Below are positions 32,688 through 41,858 of a stretch of DNA of 64,000 nt, one piece after another (positions within the stretch are counted from its first letter, which is position 1; every line of letters begins with the position of its first letter). The notes beneath the pieces are model-generated. The model had not been told where the DNA came from. It was given only the letters and a program-made list of their open reading frames with translations, and searched no databases. Where the stretch lies: positions 3,906,001-3,970,000 of the forward strand of contig NZ_CAXUQL020000001.1 in NCBI RefSeq assembly GCF_964253035.1, read 5' to 3'. The position numbers were made by a program, and so were the translations under genes. The stretch is from Pseudorhodoferax sp032153935 (GTDB taxonomy: Bacteria > Pseudomonadota > Gammaproteobacteria > Burkholderiales > Burkholderiaceae_C).

Positions 32688-33584
32688 ATGCCCGCCTTGC
32701 TCGATTCTCCCGCCCAGTCCGAAGCGCCCGCCCAGGCCTTTGAAGTCCGCCGCCTCGACGCGCCCTTCGGCGCCGAGGTCGTGGGCCTGGACCTGTCCCA
32801 GCCCCTCAACGACGCCGACTTCGCGCGCCTGCACCGCGCCCACCTGGACCACCACGTGCTCGTGCTGCGCGACCAGCGCATCACGCCCGCCCAGCACGTG
32901 GCCTTCACGCGCCGCTTCGGCCCGCTGCAGATCCATGTGCAGAAGAAGTTCCAGCTGGAAGGCCAGCCCGAGGTGCTGATCGTCTCCAACATCAAGGAGG
33001 GTGGCCAGCCCATCGGCCTGGGCGACGCCGGCCACTACTGGCATTCGGACCTGTCGTACAAGGAAAAGCCCAGCCTGGGCTCGCTGCTGCACGCGCAGGA
33101 GCTGCCGAACGAGGGCGGCGACACGCTGTTCGCCGACCAGCATGCCGCCTACGATGCGCTGCCCGAGGCCGTCAAGGCCCGCATCGCCAACCTCAAGGCC
33201 GAGCACAGCTACCTGGCCAAGTACGAAGAACTGCGCGCGCGCAGCCCCTGGCGCCCGGCGCTCACGCAGGCCCAGCTCGACGAGGTCAAGCCCGTCGTGC
33301 ACCCGGTCGTGCGCACCCACCCCGAGACCGGCCGCAAGGCGCTGTTCGTCAGCGAGCACTTCACGACCAAGGTCGTCGGCCTGCCGGAGAACGAGAGCCG
33401 CGCGCTGCTCGACCTGCTGTTCGCCGCGAGCACCAAGCCCGCGTTCCAGCTGCGCCACCAATGGCTGCCGCACGACATCGTGTTCTGGGACAACCGCTCG
33501 GTGCTGCACCTGGCGGCCGGCACGCCCGACAGCGAACGCCGCAAGCTCTACCGCACGACGATCGAGGGCGACCAGCCCTTCTGA
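32688..33584 (+). CDS. TauD/TfdA-family alpha-ketoglutarate-dependent dioxygenase
   Basis: A 298-residue Fe(II)/2-oxoglutarate enzyme. Start MPALLDSPAQSEAPAQ at 32688. Iron ligands are H and D of the HxD motif in GHYWHSDLSYKEKPSLGSLL and the distal His in FWDNRSVLHLAAG; the oxoglutarate Arg is in KLYRTTIEGDQPF. N-terminal PFGAEVVGLDLSQPL is typical of TauD. It would hydroxylate a sulfonate or sulfate ester next to sulfur so that sulfite or sulfate is released. It leads a four-gene operon with an ABC uptake system. Taurine versus alkyl sulfate cannot be decided. Confidence 0.9.
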   Translation: MPALLDSPAQSEAPAQAFEVRRLDAPFGAEVVGLDLSQPLNDADFARLHRAHLDHHVLVLRDQRITPAQHVAFTRRFGPLQIHVQKKFQLEGQPEVLIVSNIKEGGQPIGLGDAGHYWHSDLSYKEKPSLGSLLHAQELPNEGGDTLFADQHAAYDALPEAVKARIANLKAEHSYLAKYEELRARSPWRPALTQAQLDEVKPVVHPVVRTHPETGRKALFVSEHFTTKVVGLPENESRALLDLLFAASTKPAFQLRHQWLPHDIVFWDNRSVLHLAAGTPDSERRKLYRTTIEGDQPF

Positions 33585-33605
33585 TCTTCCCGTTCCCATT
33601 GTTCA

Positions 33606-33625
33606 GCCCACGCTGCGGCGTGGGC
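33606..33625 (+). other. Intercistronic hairpin between tauD-like and receptor genes
   Basis: GCCCACGC and GCGTGGGC form a perfect 8-bp stem with TGCG loop in the 73-nt gap. No T-run follows, so it is more likely a transcript-stability or processing element than a terminator. Confidence 0.55.
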
Positions 33626-33657
33626 AGTCTTCGCTCACCCTGGAGATTCCCGAGACC

Positions 33658-34668
33658 ATGAAACGCATCACCCGCCGCCTCGCCACGCTCGCCACTGGCG
33701 CCGCGCTGCTCGCAGGCAGCCTCGCCGCCCACGCCGAAGGCCGCATCCGCATCGCCGAGCAGTTCGGCATCGTCTACCTGCTGCTCAACGTGGCGCAGGA
33801 GCAAAAGCTCATCGAGAAGCACGGCAAGGCCGCGGGCGTGGACATCAACGTCGAGTTCGTCAAGCTCTCGGGCGGCTCGGCCGTCAACGACGCGCTGCTG
33901 TCGGGCAACATCGAGGTGGCCGGTGCCGGCGTGGGCCCGCTGCTGACCATCTGGGACCGGACCCGAGGCCGCCAGAACGTCAAGGGCGTGGCCTCGCTGG
34001 GCAACTTCCCGTACTACCTGGTCAGCAACAACCCGGCCGTGAAGACGATTGCCGACTTCACCGACAAGGACCGCATCGCCGTGCCGGCGGTGGGCGTGTC
34101 GGTGCAGTCGCGCGTGCTGCAGCTGGCGTCCGCCAAGCTGTGGGGCGACAAGGACTTCGCCCGGCTCGACAAGATCAGCGTGGCCGTGCCGCACCCCGAC
34201 GCGGCCGCCGCCATCATCAAGGGCGGCACCGAGATCACGGGCCACTTCGGCAACCCGCCGTTCCAGGAACAGGAACTGGCCGGCAACCCGAACGCGCGCA
34301 TCGTGCTGAAGTCCTACGACGTGCTGGGCGGCCCGTCGTCGGCCACCGTGCTGTACGCCACCGAGAAGTTCCGCGCCGAGAACCCCAAGACCTACAAGGC
34401 CTTCACCGACGCGCTGGGCGAGGCCGCACAGTTCATCGCCGCCAACCCCGAGAAGGCGGCCGACATCTACCTCAAGGTCTCGGGCGGCAAGACCGACCGC
34501 GAACTGCTGCTCAAGATCATCAAGAACCCCGAGGTGCAGTTCACCACCGCGCCGCAGAACACCTACGCGCTGGCCGAGTTCATGCACCGCGTGGGCGCCA
34601 TCAAGAACAAGCCGGCCTCGGCACGCGACTACTTCTTCGACGACGCGCACAGCGCGCAGGCGAACTGA
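33658..34668 (+). CDS. ABC transporter sulfonate/taurine-type substrate-binding protein
   Basis: A 336-residue periplasmic receptor, signal peptide MKRITRRLATLATGAALLAG ... AHA-EGRIRI. SsuA/TauA-like pattern: EFVKLSGGSAVNDALLSGNI, GAGVGPLLTIWDR, and the closing region ETYALAEFMHRVGAIKNKPA (here NTYALAEF). It differs from the 9642/11551 paralogues in sequence and export route (Sec rather than Tat). ATPase and permease genes follow directly, completing an importer whose cytoplasmic partner is the TauD-like enzyme. Confidence 0.92.
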   Translation: MKRITRRLATLATGAALLAGSLAAHAEGRIRIAEQFGIVYLLLNVAQEQKLIEKHGKAAGVDINVEFVKLSGGSAVNDALLSGNIEVAGAGVGPLLTIWDRTRGRQNVKGVASLGNFPYYLVSNNPAVKTIADFTDKDRIAVPAVGVSVQSRVLQLASAKLWGDKDFARLDKISVAVPHPDAAAAIIKGGTEITGHFGNPPFQEQELAGNPNARIVLKSYDVLGGPSSATVLYATEKFRAENPKTYKAFTDALGEAAQFIAANPEKAADIYLKVSGGKTDRELLLKIIKNPEVQFTTAPQNTYALAEFMHRVGAIKNKPASARDYFFDDAHSAQAN

Positions 34669-34670
34669 GC

Positions 34671-35522
34671 ATGGCCGAGCTGGTGCTTCGCAACGCCCTC
34701 TCCGCCGTGCCGCTGCGCGGGCCGGGCGCCGTTGCGCAACCGCTGCGGGCCGCCGAAGCCCAGCCGCTGCTGCAGGTCGACGGCGTGAGCCTGGAGTACC
34801 GCACGCTCGAACGCGTGGTGCGCGCCACGCACCGCGTCGGTTTCGACGTGCACGCGGCCGAGCGCTACGTGCTGCTGGGGCCTTCGGGCTGCGGCAAGTC
34901 CACGTTGCTCAAGGCGATTGCCGGCTTCATCCCGCCCGTGGAAGGCGAGATCCGGCTCGACGGCAAGCGCGTCACGGCGCCGGGCCCGGACCGCATCGTC
35001 GTGTTCCAGGAGTTCGACCAGCTGCCGCCGTGGAAGACCGTGCGCGAGAACGTGATGTTCCCGCTGCTGGCCTCGCGCACGCTGCCGCGCAAGGAGGCCG
35101 CTGAGCGCGCGCTGCACTACCTGGACAAGGTGGGGCTGTCCAAGTTCGCCGACGTGCACCCGCACCAGCTCTCGGGCGGCATGAAGCAGCGCGTGGCCAT
35201 CGCCCGTGCGCTGGCCATGCAGCCGCGCGTGCTGCTCATGGACGAGCCCTTCGCCGCACTCGACGCGCTGACGCGCCGCAAGATGCAGGAGGAACTGCTC
35301 GCGCTGTGGGACGAGGTGCGCTTCACGCTGCTGTTCGTGACCCACTCCATCGAAGAGGCCTTGGTGGTCGGCAGCCGCATCGCGCTGCTGTCGCCGCACC
35401 CGGGCCGCATGCGCGCCGAGATCAACAGCCACGCCTTCGACCTGCAGAGCACCGGCGGCGCGGAGTTCCAGGCGACGGCGCAGCGCATCCACCATTTGTT
35501 GTTCGAGGAGACTGCGCAATGA
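34671..35522 (+). CDS. ABC transporter ATP-binding protein (TauB/SsuB-like)
   Basis: A 283-residue ATPase starting 2 nt after the receptor gene. Walker A GPSGCGKST, Q-loop VVFQEFDQLPPWKTV, signature LSGGMKQR, Walker B VLLMDEPFAALD and H-loop LLFVTHSIEEAL are intact. A 30-residue N-terminal extension (ELVLRNALSAVPLRGPG...) precedes the ABC domain. It overlaps the permease gene by ATGA. Confidence 0.92.
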   Translation: MAELVLRNALSAVPLRGPGAVAQPLRAAEAQPLLQVDGVSLEYRTLERVVRATHRVGFDVHAAERYVLLGPSGCGKSTLLKAIAGFIPPVEGEIRLDGKRVTAPGPDRIVVFQEFDQLPPWKTVRENVMFPLLASRTLPRKEAAERALHYLDKVGLSKFADVHPHQLSGGMKQRVAIARALAMQPRVLLMDEPFAALDALTRRKMQEELLALWDEVRFTLLFVTHSIEEALVVGSRIALLSPHPGRMRAEINSHAFDLQSTGGAEFQATAQRIHHLLFEETAQ

Positions 35523-36388
35523 GCGCGCTGAATCCCCCGGTGCGGCCCGAGACCGAGTGGCCGCTCGTCCCCTACACCGAGGGCAGCGTCGAACGCGCGC
35601 TGCCCCTTTCCACGCGCCTGTGGCAGCAGGCCTGGCTGCGCAAGGGCCTGATCCTCGCGGTGCTGGCCCTGCTCTGGGAACTGCTCGCGCGCTGGCAGGA
35701 CAACGACCTGCTGCTGCCCACGTTCACTGCGACGATGCGTGCGCTGGTCGAGGGCTTCGCCAGCGGCGAACTGCTGGCGCGCGTGGGGATCTCGCTGTCG
35801 GTGCTGCTGCAGGGCTACGTGGCCGGCGTGCTGCTGGCCTTCGCGCTGACGCTGCTGGCCGTGTCCACGCAGCTGGGCCGCGACCTGCTCTCGACGCTGA
35901 CCTCGATGTTCAACCCGCTGCCGGCCATCGCGCTGCTGCCGCTGGCGCTGCTGTGGTTCGGCCTGGGCCGCGGCAGCCTGGTGTTCGTGCTGATCCACTC
36001 GGTGCTGTGGCCGCTGGCGCTCAACACCTTCGCGGGCTTCCAGGGCGTGCCCGAGACGCTGCGCATGGCCGGGCGCAACTACGGGCTCAAGGGCCTGCGC
36101 TATGCGCTGCAGATCCTGGTGCCGGCCGCGCTGCCGGCCATCCTGTCGGGCCTGAAGATCGGCTGGGCCTTCGCCTGGCGCACGCTGATCGCGGCCGAAC
36201 TGGTGTTCGGCGCGAGCTCGGGGCAGGGTGGCCTCGGCTGGTACATCTTCCAGAACCGCAACGAGCTCTACACCGACAAGGTGTTCGCGGGCCTCGTGAC
36301 CGTGGTGCTGATCGGCCTGGCGGTCGAGACGCTGGGCTTCGCCACGCTGGAGCGGCTGACCGTCCGCCGCTGGGGCCAGCAGCGCTGA
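35519..36388 (+). CDS. ABC transporter permease (TauC/SsuC-like)
   Basis: A 289-residue inner-membrane permease with six predicted helices; the first follows KGLILAVLALLWELLA. The ATPase-docking loop is LRMAGRNYGLKGLRYALQIL, and the C-terminal part has GWAFAWRTLIAAELVFGASS and GLGWYIFQNRNELYT, standard for sulfonate, taurine and nitrate permeases. Translationally coupled to the ATPase gene. Last transport gene of the tauD-led operon. Confidence 0.92.
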   Translation: MSALNPPVRPETEWPLVPYTEGSVERALPLSTRLWQQAWLRKGLILAVLALLWELLARWQDNDLLLPTFTATMRALVEGFASGELLARVGISLSVLLQGYVAGVLLAFALTLLAVSTQLGRDLLSTLTSMFNPLPAIALLPLALLWFGLGRGSLVFVLIHSVLWPLALNTFAGFQGVPETLRMAGRNYGLKGLRYALQILVPAALPAILSGLKIGWAFAWRTLIAAELVFGASSGQGGLGWYIFQNRNELYTDKVFAGLVTVVLIGLAVETLGFATLERLTVRRWGQQR

Positions 36389-36450
36389 GCCTGGAAGGCC
36401 GGGCCGAGGTCGGGTACAAGGTGGGGACCTCCACCGCCCTGTTGCCGCAC

Positions 36451-37965
36451 ATGCCCGACCTGAAGGAACGCAGCCTTTCTCTCCTCTCCGCCTTGGGCGT
36501 GGACCGCACGCAGCTCGCTGCCGGCCCGCTCGCGGTCCGCTCGCCCGTGGACGGCAGCCTGCTGGCCGAACTGGCCATCGCGGGTCCGTCCGAGGTGGCC
36601 AGCGCCGTCGGCATGGCGCGCAGCGCCAGCCTGGCCTGGCGCGACGTGCCGGCGCCCCAGCGTGGCGAGCTCGTGCGCCTGCTCGGCGAGGAACTGCGCG
36701 CGGCCAAGCCGCTGCTCGGCGAGCTGGTCTCCATCGAGGCCGGCAAGATCGGGACCGAGGGCCTGGGCGAGGTGCAGGAGATGGTCGACATCTGCGACTT
36801 CGCGGTCGGCCTGTCGCGCCAGCTGTACGGCCTGACCATCGCGTCCGAGCGGCCCGGCCACCGCATGATGGAGACCTGGCATCCGCTGGGCGTGGTGGGC
36901 GTCATCACGGCCTTCAACTTCCCGGTGGCGGTGTGGGCCTGGAACGCGGCACTCGCGCTGGTCTGCGGCAATGCCGTGGTCTGGAAGCCCTCGGAGAAGA
37001 CGCCGCTGACCGCGCTGGCCTGCCAGGCCATCTTCGAGCGCGCTGCGCTGCGCTTCGGCCAGGCGCCCGCGCAGCTGAACCAGGTCGTCGTGGGACTGCG
37101 CGAGACGGGCGAGGCCCTGGTCGACGACGCGCGCGTGGCGCTGGTCTCGGCCACGGGCAGCACGCGCATGGGGCGCGCCGTCGGCCCGCGCGTGGCGCAG
37201 CGTTTCGGCCGCACGCTGCTGGAGCTGGGCGGCAACAACGCCGTCATCGTCACGCCCAGCGCCGACCTGGACCTCGCGGTGCGCGGCATCGCCTTCGCGG
37301 CCGTGGGCACGGCCGGGCAGCGCTGCACCAGCACGCGCCGGCTCATCGTGCACGCCAGCGTGAAGGACGCGCTGGTGGCGCGGCTCAAGACCGCGTTCGC
37401 CAAGCTGCCCATCGGCAGCCCGCTCGAGGCCGGCACGCTGGTCGGCCCGCTGATCGACCGCCAGGCCTTCGAGGCCATGCAGGCCGCGCTGGCCGCGGCG
37501 CGCGCCGAGGGCGGTGCCGTGACGGGCGGCGAGCGCGTGCTGCAGGAGCAGCTGCCGCAGGCCTTCTACGTGCGCCCGGCCATCGTAGAGATGCCGGCGC
37601 AGACCGCCACCGTGCGCCACGAGACCTTCGCCCCCATCCTCTATGTGCTGGCCTACGAGGATTTCGACGACGCCATCGCGCTGCAGAACGACGTGCCGCA
37701 GGGCCTGTCGTCTGCCATCTTCAGCAACGACCTGCGCGAGGCCGAGCGCTTCCTCTCCGCGAGCGGCTCGGACTGCGGCATCGCCAACGTCAACATCGGC
37801 ACATCGGGCGCGGAGATCGGTGGCGCCTTCGGCGGCGAGAAGGAGACCGGCGGTGGCCGCGAATCGGGCTCGGACGCGTGGCGCGCCTACATGCGGCGCG
37901 CCACCAACACCGTCAATTACTCGCGTGCACTGCCGCTGGCGCAGGGTGTGAAGTTCGACGTCTGA
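36451..37965 (+). CDS. ALDH7-family aldehyde dehydrogenase (piperideine-6-carboxylate/AASA type)
   Basis: A 504-residue NAD-dependent dehydrogenase. Cofactor fold includes GVVGVITAFNFPVAVWAWNA, the catalytic Glu in LELGGNNAVIV and catalytic Cys in GTAGQRCTSTRRLIVH. C-terminal GGAFGGEKETGGGRESGSDA is characteristic of ALDH7/antiquitin proteins that oxidise alpha-aminoadipate semialdehyde in lysine breakdown. Start MPDLKERSL at 36451, 62 nt after the permease stop; a shared transcript with the sulfonate operon is possible but the enzyme is not obviously a sulfur gene. Confidence 0.9.
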   Translation: MPDLKERSLSLLSALGVDRTQLAAGPLAVRSPVDGSLLAELAIAGPSEVASAVGMARSASLAWRDVPAPQRGELVRLLGEELRAAKPLLGELVSIEAGKIGTEGLGEVQEMVDICDFAVGLSRQLYGLTIASERPGHRMMETWHPLGVVGVITAFNFPVAVWAWNAALALVCGNAVVWKPSEKTPLTALACQAIFERAALRFGQAPAQLNQVVVGLRETGEALVDDARVALVSATGSTRMGRAVGPRVAQRFGRTLLELGGNNAVIVTPSADLDLAVRGIAFAAVGTAGQRCTSTRRLIVHASVKDALVARLKTAFAKLPIGSPLEAGTLVGPLIDRQAFEAMQAALAAARAEGGAVTGGERVLQEQLPQAFYVRPAIVEMPAQTATVRHETFAPILYVLAYEDFDDAIALQNDVPQGLSSAIFSNDLREAERFLSASGSDCGIANVNIGTSGAEIGGAFGGEKETGGGRESGSDAWRAYMRRATNTVNYSRALPLAQGVKFDV

Positions 37966-38020
37966 GCACAGGGGCATCGCAGGGCTGGCACACTCGCCGC
38001 TTCGTCCACCGGAGAAGCCC

Positions 38021-38569
38021 GTGACCCTGAGACTGTCCCTGCGCCGTGCCGCGGTGATCGCCGCCTGCGCCCTGTCCCTGTCCGCCGCGCAGGCCGCGCT
38101 CAAGCCCGGCGACGCGGCCCCGACCTTCGCGGCCGAGGCCGCGCTGGGCGGCAAGACCTTCCGCTTCCAGCTCGGCGATGCGCTGGCCAAGGGCCCGGTC
38201 GTGCTGTACTTCTTTCCCAAGGCCTTCACGCAGGGCTGCACGGTGGAGGCCCACCTGTTCGCCGAGGCCAGCGAGCGCTTCGCCGCGCTGGGCGCCACCG
38301 TGGTCGGCGTCTCCGGCGACAACATCGACACGCTCAAGCGCTTCTCGGTCGAGGCCTGCCGCGACAAGTTCGCCGTGGCCGGCGCCAGTGCCAAGACCAT
38401 CGAGGACTACGACGCGCGCTCGTCCTGGCGCGCCGACATGGCCGACCGCATCTCCTACGTGATCGGCAAGGACGGCAAGATCGTCTTCACGCACCATGGC
38501 TCGGACCCCGAGGCGCATGTTGCCAACACCTTGAAGGCCGTCGAACAGTTGGCCAAGCAGGCGCGCTGA
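38021..38569 (+). CDS. Exported peroxiredoxin (Bcp/PrxQ-like)
   Basis: A 182-residue thiol peroxidase with a GTG start (38021) preceded by CCGGAG. Signal peptide LRRAAVIAACALSLSAAQA-A predicts a periplasmic location. The peroxidatic Cys is in FFPKAFTQGCTVEAHLF (Gln replaces the usual Pro of TPGC) and the second Cys is in VEACRDKF. It would reduce peroxides using thiol electrons. It is read after the ALDH gene (55 nt gap) and its stop abuts the stop of the convergent hydrolase gene (TGATCA). Confidence 0.88.
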   Translation: MTLRLSLRRAAVIAACALSLSAAQAALKPGDAAPTFAAEAALGGKTFRFQLGDALAKGPVVLYFFPKAFTQGCTVEAHLFAEASERFAALGATVVGVSGDNIDTLKRFSVEACRDKFAVAGASAKTIEDYDARSSWRADMADRISYVIGKDGKIVFTHHGSDPEAHVANTLKAVEQLAKQAR

Positions 38570-39148
38570 TCAGCGCGCGGCCAGCGCGAGTTCTGCACCG
38601 CGTGGCGCCGGGCGCGCGATGGGGCGGGGCGGGGCCGTTTCCAGCGCCCGCAGCAGCTCCAGCCCCTGTGGCCACGCGCCGTGCCCCGATTCCACATTGA
38701 TGTGCCCCGCTTCGGGCAGCCGCACGAGCTGGCTGCCCCAGGCGCGCGCATAGGCGCCGGCCAGGCGCACGGGACAGTAGGGGTCGTTGGTGCTGGCCAC
38801 CAGCGTGCTGCGGAACGGCAGCCGCGCATGCGGCACGGGCGCGAAGTCCACCAGCACGGCGCGGCGCTCGGGGTCGGCCGGCGCCACCAGCAGCGCGCCG
38901 TGCACGCGGGCCTGGGCCTCGGGCGGCAAGTGGGACACCACGATGCAGCCCAGGCTGTGGGCCACCAGCAGCACCGGATCGGGCCGGGCCAGGATGGCCT
39001 GCACGGTGGTGTCCAGCCAGGCCGCGCGCCGCGGCGCGACCCAGTCGTCCTGCTGCACGCGCGTGACGTCGGGCAGCTGCGACTCCCACAGGCTTTGCCA
39101 ATGGCCGGGGCCGGAGTTGCGCCAGCCCGGGATGATCAATGTGCGCAT
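38570..39148 (-). CDS. RBBP9/YdeN-family alpha/beta hydrolase
   Basis: A 192-residue serine hydrolase. Start MRTLIIPGWRNSGPGHWQSL at 39148 is the diagnostic family N-terminus. Nucleophile Ser in LVAHSLGCIVVSHL, acid in STNDPYCPVRLAGAY and base His in LPEAGHINVESGHGAWPQG complete the triad. Members are small intracellular hydrolases of unknown substrate. Separated from the LysR gene by 80 nt. Confidence 0.9.
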   Translation of the reverse strand: MRTLIIPGWRNSGPGHWQSLWESQLPDVTRVQQDDWVAPRRAAWLDTTVQAILARPDPVLLVAHSLGCIVVSHLPPEAQARVHGALLVAPADPERRAVLVDFAPVPHARLPFRSTLVASTNDPYCPVRLAGAYARAWGSQLVRLPEAGHINVESGHGAWPQGLELLRALETAPPRPIARPAPRGAELALAAR

Positions 39149-39228
39149 GCGGCGTTGTCGTCCAGAAGAGGGAGCGCCCCATTCTGGAAGCCGCGGTGCG
39201 CCCGGCCAACGAAGCTTTTCGAGCAAGC

Positions 39229-40176
39229 TTAGACGCGTGGGCGGCGGCTGCGTGCGGGGCCGGCCGGTGCCGCGGGCCAGTGCGCGGGCACGGCGAACCA
39301 ATCCACCAGGAAATCCAGCAGCGCACGCAGCACGGGTGGCACGCGGCGCTGCGGCTGGTACAGCGCATGCACGCCCAGGGCCTGCGGCACCCAGAGCGGC
39401 AACAAGGCCTGCAGCCGCCCGGCCGCCAGCAGTGGGGCTGCCGCATAGACCGGCTGCAGCGTGATGCCCACGCCCTGCGCCGCGGCGGCCAGCAGCACCT
39501 GCGTCTCGTTGGCGCTGAGCGGGCCGCCCACGGGCACGCCGACGGGCCGGCCCTGGGTGTCGGCGAACTCCCAGACACTGCGGCCGAAGTAGGAGTAGGT
39601 CAGGCAACGGTGGGCGGCCAGGTCCTCGGGCCGCTGCGGCGTGCCGTGGCGGGCCAGGTACTCGGCCGAGGCGCAGACCACCGAGGCGCAGTCGGCCAGC
39701 CGGCGCGCGACCAGGCCCGGCTCCAGCTGGTTGCTGATGCGGATGGCCAGGTCGATGCGCTCCTCGACCAGGTTCACGGCGCGCGAGTCCACGCGGAAAT
39801 CGATGGCCGCCAGCGGATGGCGCTGCAGGAACACCGCCGCCGCCGGCGCCAGCACCTCCTGCGCGAGCGACTGCGCGCAGGCCAGGCGTAGCAGGCCGCG
39901 CACCGGGTCGGCCTGGCGTTCGTCCTCGGCCACGCGCGGCAGCTCGCGCGCCACCTCGAGCAGCTGGCGGCTGTGGGCCAGCGCCTGCTCGCCCGCGCTG
40001 GTGAGGCTGAGCCGGCGCGTGGTCCGGTGCAGCAGCCGCGCGCCGGCCCATTGCTCCATCTGCGCGAGGTAGCGCGTGACCATGGCGCGCGACATGTCCA
40101 GCGCCGTGGCGGCGGCCGCCATGCTGCCGCGCTCGGCGATCTGCACGAAGACTTCGGCGGCGGTCAATCGGTCCAC
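39229..40176 (-). CDS. LysR-family regulator (CrgA-like), divergent to the MBL gene
   Basis: A 315-residue regulator starting MDRLTAAEVFVQIAERGSMA; HTH AAAATALDMSRAMVTRYLAQ at residues 20-39. The effector domain shows the CrgA/AaeR pattern VNLVEERIDLAIRISNQLEP and GVGITLQPVYAAAPLLAAGR. It is likely to control the divergent 40289-42476 operon; direct repeats lie in the shared promoter region. Confidence 0.9.
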   Translation of the reverse strand: MDRLTAAEVFVQIAERGSMAAAATALDMSRAMVTRYLAQMEQWAGARLLHRTTRRLSLTSAGEQALAHSRQLLEVARELPRVAEDERQADPVRGLLRLACAQSLAQEVLAPAAAVFLQRHPLAAIDFRVDSRAVNLVEERIDLAIRISNQLEPGLVARRLADCASVVCASAEYLARHGTPQRPEDLAAHRCLTYSYFGRSVWEFADTQGRPVGVPVGGPLSANETQVLLAAAAQGVGITLQPVYAAAPLLAAGRLQALLPLWVPQALGVHALYQPQRRVPPVLRALLDFLVDWFAVPAHWPAAPAGPARSRRPRV

Positions 40177-40193
40177 GAGAGGTCCATGATTTC

Positions 40194-40245
40194 ATCGAAT
40201 GGTGCAACAAAGCATTGCATGGTAGGCGGTTTTTCAATCGAATGG
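40194..40245 (+). promoter_or_regulatory. Divergent LysR/MBL promoter region with ATCGAATGG direct repeat
   Basis: ATCGAATGG occurs at 40194-40202 and 40237-40245, each preceded by TTTCA, 43 bp apart (four helical turns). AT-rich for this genome. It would suit a LysR dimer-of-dimers site. The second copy is 44 nt before the MBL start. Confidence 0.45.
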
Positions 40246-40288
40246 AGAAACCTAAGATGGCGCCACTTCTTCACTGCACCGCCGATCC

Positions 40289-41179
40289 ATGTCCGTTCTC
40301 CCTTCCCGCCGCACGCTGCTCGCCGCTGGCCTCGGCATGGCTTTTGCCATTGCGGCACCGGCCACCGAACCGCTCAAGCTCGAGGTCTACAACGCCGGCG
40401 CCGAGGCGGTGTTTCCTGTCAGCTCGGTGCTCGTGACCGGCCCGCACGAAGCCGTGCTCGTCGATGCGCAGTTCCAGCGCAACGACGCCCAGGCGCTGGT
40501 CCGGCGCATCCGTGCCAGCGGCCGCAAGCTGACCACCATCTACGTGAGCCACAGCGACCCCGACTACTACTTCGGCCTGGATGTGTTGCGCGCCGCGTTC
40601 CCGCAGGCCCGCATCGTGGCCACGCCGGAGACCGTGGCCGCCATCGCCGCCAGCATGGAAGGCAAGCGCGCGCACTGGGGCCCTATCCTCAAGAGCAATG
40701 CCCCGGCGCAGCTGGTGCTGCCGCAGGTGCTGCGCGAGCGCCGCCTCACGGTGGACGGGCAGACGCTGGAGATCCGCGGCCCCGAAGCGGCGCGCAGCTT
40801 CGTCTGGATTCCCTCCCTGCGCGCCGTGGTCGGCGGCATCCCGGTCGCGGCCAACATCCATGTGTGGATGGCCGACACGCAGACGCCCGCCGCGCTCCGC
40901 CAATGGCTGCAGACGCTGGATGCCATCACGGCCCTGCAGCCGGCCACCGTGGTGCCAGGGCACTACCTGCCCGGTGCCGACGGCCGGGTGCCGCAGGGGC
41001 TGGAGAGCGTGGCCTTCACGCGCGCCTACCTCGAGGCCTTCGAGCAGGAGGCCGCCGCGGCGGCGGACAGCACGGCCCTGATCGCGGCCATGCGCAGGCG
41101 TTTCCCTGCGCTGGGCGAGCTGTCCTCGCTCGAACTGAGCGCGCGCGTGGTCAAGGGAGAGATGCGGTGGCCGCAATGA
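40289..41179 (+). CDS. Exported MBL-fold protein with degenerate metal motif
   Basis: A 296-residue metallo-beta-lactamase-fold protein with a twin-arginine-like signal (SRRTLLAAGLGMAFAIAAPA). The usual HxHxDH motif reads VSHSDPDYYFGLD: the first His and Asp remain but the second His and the DH pair are altered. A later His (VVPGHYLPGADGR) is kept. It may bind one metal or none. It is first gene of a three-gene unit with the DsbA-like protein (ATGA overlap) and NmrA-like reductase. A lactonase or other hydrolase role is possible. Confidence 0.82.
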   Translation: MSVLPSRRTLLAAGLGMAFAIAAPATEPLKLEVYNAGAEAVFPVSSVLVTGPHEAVLVDAQFQRNDAQALVRRIRASGRKLTTIYVSHSDPDYYFGLDVLRAAFPQARIVATPETVAAIAASMEGKRAHWGPILKSNAPAQLVLPQVLRERRLTVDGQTLEIRGPEAARSFVWIPSLRAVVGGIPVAANIHVWMADTQTPAALRQWLQTLDAITALQPATVVPGHYLPGADGRVPQGLESVAFTRAYLEAFEQEAAAAADSTALIAAMRRRFPALGELSSLELSARVVKGEMRWPQ

Positions 41180-41826
41180 ATGCCGGCAGCGCCCCCACGC
41201 TGCACTACATCTTCGACCCGCTGTGCGGCTGGTGCTATGCGGCCGCGCCGCTGCTGCAGGCCGCGCGCACGCTGCCGGGCCTGGCGATCGCGCTGCACGG
41301 CGGCGGCATGCTGGCCGGCAGCAACCGCCGGCCCGTCACACCGCAATGGCGCGAGCATGTGCTGCCGCACGACCAGCGCATCGCCGAGCTGTCGGGCCAG
41401 CCCTTCGGCGATGCCTACTTCGACGGCCTGCTGCGCGACACCGGCGCCATGCTGGACTCGGCCCCGCCGACCACGGCCATCCTGGCCGCCGAGGCCCTGG
41501 CTGGACGCGGTCTGGAGATGCTGGCGCGCCAGCAGCGCGCCCACTATGTCGAAGGCCGCTGCATCGCGGACGCCGCGGTTCTGCAGGCCCTGGCCACCGA
41601 CATCGGCCTGGATTCGCAGGCCTTCGCCACGCAGAGCACCGCGCTGGCCGGCGCGCCCACGCAGGCCCACGTGGCCGACAGCCGCCAGTGGCTGGCGCGC
41701 GTGGGCGGCCACGGTTTTCCGACGCTGGCCCTGGTCCGCGGCGCGCAGCGCACCCTGCTGGACGCCGGCGCCTGGCTGGGCCGCCCCGAGGCCTGGCGCG
41801 CCGAGCTGGCGCAACAGATCGCCTGA
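41176..41826 (+). CDS. DsbA/FrnE-family thiol-disulfide oxidoreductase
   Basis: A 216-residue cytoplasmic DsbA-like protein starting MNAGSAPTLHYIFDPLCGWC, which shows the CxxC active site CGWC at residues 17-20 directly after the first strand. The helical insert and cis-Pro loop (GGHGFPTLALVRG) follow. Members include FrnE and 2-hydroxychromene isomerase relatives. Start overlaps the MBL stop (ATGA). A redox or isomerase job in the same pathway is likely but unknown. Confidence 0.87.
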   Translation: MNAGSAPTLHYIFDPLCGWCYAAAPLLQAARTLPGLAIALHGGGMLAGSNRRPVTPQWREHVLPHDQRIAELSGQPFGDAYFDGLLRDTGAMLDSAPPTTAILAAEALAGRGLEMLARQQRAHYVEGRCIADAAVLQALATDIGLDSQAFATQSTALAGAPTQAHVADSRQWLARVGGHGFPTLALVRGAQRTLLDAGAWLGRPEAWRAELAQQIA

Positions 41827-41858
41827 ACCCCGTTTCGTTTTTTCACAAGGAGCACACC

